NCBI RefSeq assembly: GCF_016808335.1 | Contig: NC_053149.1 | Coordinates: forward strand, 32,423,339 to 32,487,338 | Direction of reading: 5' to 3' | DNA from: Panicum virgatum | Taxonomy: Eukaryota > Streptophyta > Magnoliopsida > Poales > Poaceae | DNA: 64,000 bases | Part shown: one piece after another, positions 58,728-64,000 of the stretch | Numbering within the stretch: position 1 is the first letter of the stretch | Layout of the letters: each line of letters opens with the position of its first letter | The notes under the pieces: model-generated | What the model was told of the DNA's origin: nothing | Databases searched by the model: none | The model's input: only the letters and a program-made list of their open reading frames with translations | Translations under genes and position numbers: made by a program

Positions 58728-59776
58728 GCAAGTATAACATGAACAACCTATCATCTTTAAATACAATTTCATACTGCATTTTAATACTGTATGCCTTTAA
58801 GGATTTCCTAGCCACTTTATATCCTTTATATATATCCTTGGGTTGCATTTTGGTTAGTTGCGCTAGGTTGCTGCGCTACAACACACTCTGGTCCTTTTTA
58901 ATTAATTTGATTAATGGTTTACTTGAATTTAATTCTGAGAGTGGCACTCTGTGTGGCTTGAGTGGCTCACTTCTCGTTAAAAGATGTTTTTTTTAGAAAC
59001 ATGGTTTAGGGGGCCAGCACGGTGCTTAGTGCTTGGATGGCCACTCTCCATAAGGACCGGTTCATAGAGCGACAACCTGGGACAACAACGCTACCACAAG
59101 GCTAGAATGGGATAGACTTGGCGTAATAATTAGATCTTTTTGGTTTGGAGTAACTTACCTGCGGGGCAAGAGTAGTAAGCTTCAATGGTCCCTGCTCCTC
59201 CGGCTTGGTCTGTGCTTGGATTGCGCTCCTGTGCTTGTACCCCCGGAGGTGGGCCCCATCGTCGCCGACCTAACTCTCGCGGTTACGCCTTACCAACGAG
59301 ATTCTTTTTAAAGGCCTCGTAGTGAGTCGCTGGCCATCTCACCTAAGGAAGTGTGATGAACAACTGGCGTAGCTCACGACTTGTGGGTAAAGATGTGCAA
59401 CCTCTGCAGAGTGTAAAACTGGTATACTAGCCGTGCTCACGGTTATGAGCGGCCCAGATCCTCCTTTTGATTAGTGAAGTTATCTCCTTCCGACGAGGGA
59501 GGTGCTTCTCGGGGTTTCCTTGGTGGCTTGGTTTCGGTTTGGTTCTCAGTAGTTATATAATTAATTCTGATTAATTACTATGTAACCGGGTTAATGGTAA
59601 TTCATCAACTCATAGTAAATAGCTTTAATAAAATTTTGCCAACACTTAAAAGCTAATGCAGTTGAGTTAGCCAGCCTAGAGCCTCATAGTTTGTGTTATA
59701 CTTGTTGAGTACAAGTTGTGTACTCACTCTTGCCTCTTCTCTACTTTTTCCTCTTAGCTACGCTACTGCTGCTCAG

Positions 59777-59834
59777 TTCCTGCCGACGCTGAGGGAGTTC
59801 GTCCAGCGCTACCAGGACTACGAGGACTTCTAGG
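59777..59834 (+). other. Exon-like island 3 in Q LTR
   Basis: Acceptor candidates are TTTTTCCTCTTAG (ends 59757) and ACTGCTGCTCAG (ends 59776). Y has lost the first (GG for AG), so the second is the shared one. One frame ends REFVQRYQDYEDF then TAG at 59832-59834, shared with Y. A one-base length difference upstream makes the joined frame differ between Q and Y, so coding here is doubtful. Confidence 0.35.
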
Positions 59835-60092
59835 TGTTCGTCTCCCAGTCGACGTCCCTGTGGCGCCCTGCTTCAGCTTCGGAGAGCTTTATCGTATTTT
59901 GTACTTCGCTTCCGCTGTATCAGACATTTTGTCATTATTGTAATAAATAACATTCGTATTCGTTTTATTATGTCTTTTTACGTGATATGTGCTATGATAT
60001 ACTGTTCATTCTGTTGTATATACGTGTGACTTGATCCTGGCACGTATATGATTGCTCGGTTTATGTTCTTTTATAAACCGGGTGTTACAGAG

Positions 60093-60105
60093 TGGTATCA
60101 GAGCC
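60093..60105 (+). promoter_or_regulatory. Primer-binding site of Q
   Basis: TGGTATCAGAGCC three bases after the LTR, identical to Y. Confidence 0.9.
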
Positions 60106-60658
60106 ATATCGACTGTAGGACGAAGCCTAGATAGAACTGGTCGAGTTTTAGGACTTCTTCTCACCAATCCTTGTCTGCTGAAACTATTTTACTATTATAC
60201 CCCTTGACTTCTTTGACTTTTACCTTTCTTGCCTTGATTTCTCTCTCTGAAGAATAGTTTCGTAGATTTTGGCCTGAATCAGTCATCTGACCACCATGAG
60301 TTAGCTAGGTGACCTTTTTATTATAACACGATAGCACGTTCTGCGACGCGTTGTGTTAGTCGAGTCTATTGCTAAACTCGGCTAAGTTGTGAAAATTGTC
60401 TGCTTGTTATTATGCTACATGCTTGATTTGGATTTTTGACTGATTGCATAGCTTAGTAGTTTAAATTTTGCTTAAAGAAAATCACTCAGATGTTAAAGTT
60501 AACTAATTAATAAAATGAGTTAGAACGTTGGGGGTAAAACAGTCAACTCTATCCTGTCTACTTTATCATGGCTGAGTCTTTTTCCGCAAAGAGTTATCAT
60601 ATCCATCTGAATTTATTCCTGCAATATCCTTACTCGTGAAATCTTTTGTTCAAATCAG
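60106..60658 (+). other. Q leader
   Basis: Reverse complement of the Y leader with scattered substitutions. It ends CTTTTGTTCAAATCAG at the ORF ATG. Confidence 0.65.
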
Positions 60659-63600
60659 ATGGTGAACCACGTGACGGCCGAGTCAGCGGCCGAGGCTCCC
60701 AACGTGGTTATTGGTACGTTCATGGTTAATTCATATCCAGCTACAGTGCTTTTTGATACTGGTGCTACGCATTCCTTCATTACTCAGTCTTTTGTCGAGC
60801 ATCATGGTATTCATACTAGCACATTAAAGAGGTGCCTGTTAGTATCTTCACCGGGAGGACAGTTGAGGTCTCACACTTACTGCCCGAGAGTCAGTGTTTC
60901 TTTGAGGGGAGTAGAGTTCTGTACTGATCTGATGGTGCTAGACACCAAGGGCATTGATATCATTCTGGGAATGGAGACTCTGGCCAAGTGGGGAGTTCGG
61001 ATAGATTGTGCTCAGAGGACAGTCTTGCTATCAGCTTCCAGTGGCCAAGAGGTTGTTATCAGTGCAGTAGAGCCTTCTGGATTTCTTCATCAGATGGAGG
61101 CTAGACCCACGGACGGTATTCGCGTGGTGTCTGAATTCCCGGATGTCTTTCCGGATGATCTGCCAGGTATGCCGCCTGAACGCGCCATTGAGTTTTGTAT
61201 TGATCTCTTGCCTGGCACAGCTCCTATTGCAAAGCGGCCCTACCGTATGGCACCTATAGAGCATGAAGAAGTTAAGAAGACTATTGATGAGTTGCTAGCC
61301 AAGGGCTATATCCATCGCAGCTTCTCTCCTTGGGCTTTTCCGTTATTGCTGGTAGATAAGAAGGATGGCTCGAAGAGGATGTGTGTCGATTATCGGGAGC
61401 TGAATGCAGTCACTATCAAGAACAAGCATCCACTGCCCCGTATTGAGGATCTCTTTGATTTGCTTCGAGGTGCTCGTATATTCTCGAAGATTGATCTTCG
61501 TTCGGGATATTTTCAGCTGAGGATCCGTCCTGGGGATATTCCGAAGACGGCATTCACCTGCAAGTACGGGCTATATGAGTATACGGTCATGTCCTTCGGC
61601 CTGACTAATGCCCCGGCTTTCTTCATGCATCTGATGAACATGGTCTTCATGGATTATCTGGATGTCTTTGTGGTGATCTTCATTGATGATATTCTGATCT
61701 TCTCCAAGACAGAAGAAGAGCATGAGGAGCATCTGAGACTCGTATTGCAGAGATTGAGAGAGCATCAGTTGTATGCCAAGTTCAGCAAGTGCGAGTTCTG
61801 GATTGACGAGGTTCCATTCCTCGGTCATGTTATCTCTCAGGGAGGCATTGCTGTTGATCCGAGTAAGGTGAAGGATGTGCTCGAGTGGGAAACACCGCAG
61901 ACAGTGAAGGAAGTCAGATCTTTCTTGGGCTTAGCAGGATATTATCGGAGGTTCATTGAGAATTTCTCCAAGATCGCGAAGCCTTTGACTTCTTTGCTGG
62001 AGAAGAATGTGGCTTTTGTATGGACTGATGAGCGTCAGATGGCCTTTGATGAGTTGAAGAAAAGGTTGACTACGGCGCCAGTCCTGACTCTGCCAGACCA
62101 GACGAAGAGGTTCACGGTATATTGTGATGCTTCGAAGGATGGTCTTGGGTGTGTTCTGATGCAGGAGGGCAGAGTGATAGCTTATGCTTCACGGCAGTTA
62201 CGTCGGCATGAGCTGAATTATCCTACTCATGATCTTGAGTTAGCCGCAGTTGTGCATGCTCTGAAGATTTGGAGGCATTACTTGTATGGGCAGCGGTGTG
62301 ATATCTACACTGATCACAAGAGCCTCAAGTATATTTTCACGCATAATGAGCTGAACATGCGGCAGAGAAGATGGCTAGAGTTGGTCAAGGATTATGACCT
62401 GGAGATTCACTATCATCCGGGCAAGGCCAATGTTGTAGCAGATGCTCTGAGCAGAAGAAGTTATGTCAACATGGCCGTTGCTTTCCAGATGCCTCCAGAG
62501 TTATGCGAGGAGTTCGAGCAGTTGAGTCTGGGTTTCTTGCATCATACCTCCAGTGCAGCGTTTGAGGCAGTACCGACTCTAGAGTCAGAGATCAGGCAGC
62601 ATCAGAAAGATGATGAGAAGCTGCAGGAGATTCATGAGTTGCTCAAGAAGGGCAAGGCTCCTCATTTCAGAGAGGATGATCAGGGTACCTTGTGGTACAA
62701 GAACCGGATCTGTGTTCCAGATGTGAAGGATCTCCGGAAGTTGATTCTGAGTGAGGCCCATGATACAGCTTACTCTATTCATCCGGGCAGCACGAAGATG
62801 TATTATGATCTGAAGGAACGTTTCTGGTGGTATGGGATGAAGCGTTCAGTGGCAGAGTACGTGGCTATTTGTGACACCTGCCAGCGTGTCAAGGCTGAGC
62901 ATCAGAGGCCAGCAGGTCTGTTACAGCCTTTGAAGATTCCAGAGTGGAAATGGGAGGAAATCACTATGGACTTCATTGTTGGTTTGCCTCGTACTCAGAA
63001 AGGGTACAACTCCATTTGGGTAGTAGTGGATCGTCTGACGAAGGTTGCTCACTTCATTCCAGTGAACACTACTTACTCCGGTGCTAGACTTGCAGAGTTG
63101 TACATCTCTCGGATTGTCTGCTTGCATGGTGTGCCCAAGAAGATCATATCTGACAGAGGGTCTCAGTTCACTTCTCGGTTCTGGGAGCAGCTCCATGATT
63201 CGTTGGATACGAAGCTGCGTTTCAGTACGGCTTATCACCCTCAGACAGATGGGCAGACAGAGAGAACCAACCAAGTGTTGGAGGATATGCTGAGAGCTTG
63301 TGCCATTCAGTACGGCACTAGTTGGGATAAGTGCCTGTCTTATGCTGAGTTTTCATATAACAACAGCTATCAGGCCAGTCTGAAGAAGTCACCCTTCGAG
63401 GCATTGTATGGCAGAAAGTGCAGGACTCCTCTCTATTGGGATCAGATTGGTGAAAAGCAGCTCTTCGGCCCTGAGATCATAGATGATGCAGAGCAGATGG
63501 TTCAGGCTGTGCGAGAAAATCTGAGGATTGCACAGAGCAGACAGAAGAGCTATGCAGATGGCAAACGGAGAGACCTGACTTTCAGTGTCGGTGATTATGT

Positions 63601-63961
63601 GTATCTGAAGGTGTCTCCGATGAGAGGAATCCGCAGATTTAATGTCAAAGGGAAGTTAGCACCTCGTTATTTGGGGCCATTCAAGGTGCTAGAGCGGAAA
63701 GGCGAAGTTGCTTATCGCCTGGAGTTACCTTTCAGCCTCTCAGGAGTTCATGATGTCTTCCATATATCTCAGCTGAAGAGGTGTTTGCGAGTACCCGAGG
63801 AGCAGGCACCCCTGGATGGAGTCGATGTCCAGGAAGATCTGACTTATACCGAGCATCCGGTGAAGATTCTGGAGACATCAGAGAGGGTTACGCAGAACAA
63901 GCGCATCAAGATGTGCAGAGTTCAGTGGAGTCACCACAGTGAAGCTGAGGCTACTTGGTAG
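60659..63961 (+). CDS. Q protease-RT-RNase H-integrase, gag deleted, chromodomain truncated
   Basis: 1100 residues from ATG 60659. The start MVN is that of Y gag; the next residues ([14 protein letters not shown]) belong to the gag-protease boundary, so about 1.2 kb of gag is gone. Protease [10 protein letters not shown] (31-40). [12 protein letters not shown] (about 340). RNase [10 protein letters not shown] (about 488). Integrase CDTCQRVK (about 740), [16 protein letters not shown] and GQTERTNQ core (about 770-870). The chromodomain stops at [13 protein letters not shown] at 63959-63961 replaces the GAG of Y (EATWEREDEL), losing about 20 residues. All enzyme domains are otherwise open. The 7-base match GGTGAAC at both deletion ends points to microhomology or template switching. 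Confidence 0.9.
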   Translation: MVNHVTAESAAEAPNVVIGTFMVNSYPATVLFDTGATHSFITQSFVEHHGIHTSTLKRCLLVSSPGGQLRSHTYCPRVSVSLRGVEFCTDLMVLDTKGIDIILGMETLAKWGVRIDCAQRTVLLSASSGQEVVISAVEPSGFLHQMEARPTDGIRVVSEFPDVFPDDLPGMPPERAIEFCIDLLPGTAPIAKRPYRMAPIEHEEVKKTIDELLAKGYIHRSFSPWAFPLLLVDKKDGSKRMCVDYRELNAVTIKNKHPLPRIEDLFDLLRGARIFSKIDLRSGYFQLRIRPGDIPKTAFTCKYGLYEYTVMSFGLTNAPAFFMHLMNMVFMDYLDVFVVIFIDDILIFSKTEEEHEEHLRLVLQRLREHQLYAKFSKCEFWIDEVPFLGHVISQGGIAVDPSKVKDVLEWETPQTVKEVRSFLGLAGYYRRFIENFSKIAKPLTSLLEKNVAFVWTDERQMAFDELKKRLTTAPVLTLPDQTKRFTVYCDASKDGLGCVLMQEGRVIAYASRQLRRHELNYPTHDLELAAVVHALKIWRHYLYGQRCDIYTDHKSLKYIFTHNELNMRQRRWLELVKDYDLEIHYHPGKANVVADALSRRSYVNMAVAFQMPPELCEEFEQLSLGFLHHTSSAAFEAVPTLESEIRQHQKDDEKLQEIHELLKKGKAPHFREDDQGTLWYKNRICVPDVKDLRKLILSEAHDTAYSIHPGSTKMYYDLKERFWWYGMKRSVAEYVAICDTCQRVKAEHQRPAGLLQPLKIPEWKWEEITMDFIVGLPRTQKGYNSIWVVVDRLTKVAHFIPVNTTYSGARLAELYISRIVCLHGVPKKIISDRGSQFTSRFWEQLHDSLDTKLRFSTAYHPQTDGQTERTNQVLEDMLRACAIQYGTSWDKCLSYAEFSYNNSYQASLKKSPFEALYGRKCRTPLYWDQIGEKQLFGPEIIDDAEQMVQAVRENLRIAQSRQKSYADGKRRDLTFSVGDYVYLKVSPMRGIRRFNVKGKLAPRYLGPFKVLERKGEVAYRLELPFSLSGVHDVFHISQLKRCLRVPEEQAPLDGVDVQEDLTYTEHPVKILETSERVTQNKRIKMCRVQWSHHSEAEATW

Positions 63962-64000
63962 CGAGAAGATGAGTTGAAGAAGACCTATCCAGATCTCTTT
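63962..64000 (+). other. Q pol tail beyond the stop, cut by window end
   Basis: The same frame continues REDELKKTYPDLF after the TAG, as in Y, showing the stop is a recent point change. Confidence 0.8.

Larger units (their letters stand above)
56814..60089 (+). repeat. Q 5' LTR (3276 bp)
   Basis: TGTAACACCCTAATTTAAAT to AAACCGGGTGTTACA. Parts in order: AT-rich start, GC-rich block 57060-57800, TATA box, donor-like CTCG|GTAAGA at 57765, exon-like island 2, intron-like stretch, exon-like island 3, and AATAAA at 59943-59948. Confidence 0.9.
56814..64000 (+). mobile_element. Tekay-lineage element Q (Y family), gag-less, running off the window
   Basis: 5' LTR 56814-60089, primer site, 550-bp leader, one protease-to-chromodomain ORF. 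The 3' end is outside. It is the same family as Y: pol is nearly identical in protein, and the leader and LTR 3' half match the reverse complement of Y. The LTR 5' third differs more. The left flank is GGGTA. Gag is missing, so Q would depend on particles from another copy. Confidence 0.9.

Noticed and set aside
60093..60105. tRNA genes at the TGGTATCAGAGCC sites
   Set aside because: These are primer-binding sites, complementary to a tRNA 3' end only. No cloverleaf surrounds them.
60640..60680. Gag loss in Q as the reverse-transcribed product of a splice
   Set aside because: Using GT at the start codon and the AG before GGTGAACC would leave three Gs at the joint. Q has two, so no GT-AG pair fits. 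Microhomology deletion fits.
1..64000. Host protein-coding genes, rRNA, tRNA or microRNA loci
   Set aside because: Every long open frame with recognisable motifs belongs to gag or pol. The one exception, at 27334-28233, lies inside an element.

Overview
The window reads as repeat-dense heterochromatin from a grass (Poaceae). It contains nothing but LTR retrotransposons nested in one another, and I see no host gene, tRNA, rRNA or bacterial-type operon. The grass assignment rests on the element types: Athila-like and Tat/RIRE2-like Ty3 elements, Tekay-lineage chromoviruses with 3-4 kb LTRs and very GC-rich LTR 5' halves, a CRM-lineage element, and a SIRE/Maximus-like copia LTR. The CRM-type element makes a pericentromeric or centromeric location plausible but does not prove it.

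Layout. (1) 1-6981: decayed Athila-like element R1 (pol remains, noncoding tail, polypurine tract, 3' LTR), with a solo SIRE-like LTR in its tail. (2) 7135-11593: Tat/RIRE2-like element R2 (5' LTR, primer site, broken gag, protease), cut off by X', a truncated Tekay-type LTR at 11594-15165. (3) 15166-56813: a second Athila-like element W. Its coding tail is split by non-autonomous element Z (minus strand, 15387 to about 47492). Z is split by Tekay-lineage element Y (minus strand, 16969-44556, target duplication AAAGA). Y is split inside pol by Tekay-lineage element X (plus strand, 21542-37814, target duplication GTGAA). The 3' LTR of W is split by CRM-lineage element V (minus strand, 49723-56589, target duplication CTTTG). 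(4) 56814 to the end: element Q, a relative of Y on the plus strand, with its 5' LTR and a protease-to-chromodomain ORF but no gag.

Order of insertion: W, then Z, then Y (LTRs differ at roughly one site per hundred), then X (about four substitutions and one indel in 4.39 kb). V has two LTRs that I read as identical over 637 bp, and an intact gag-pol. V looks able to encode all its own proteins. X is one frameshift from doing so.

The most interesting signal is in the Tekay-lineage elements. Their LTRs hold a TATA box, an AUG-free GC-rich first exon, an exon-like island ending in a GC-type splice donor (AAG|GCAAG) and a further exon-like island, in the same layout in two diverged families. In X the gag and extra-ORF start codons, and in Y/Q the gag start codon, follow directly on a CAG that looks like a splice acceptor. 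The Y gag also carries a 111-bp GT-AG intron at a site where X is uninterrupted. Together these suggest chromoviruses that use extensive splicing to build subgenomic mRNAs. X also has an additional 300-residue ORF between its primer site and gag. All splice-site calls were made by eye.
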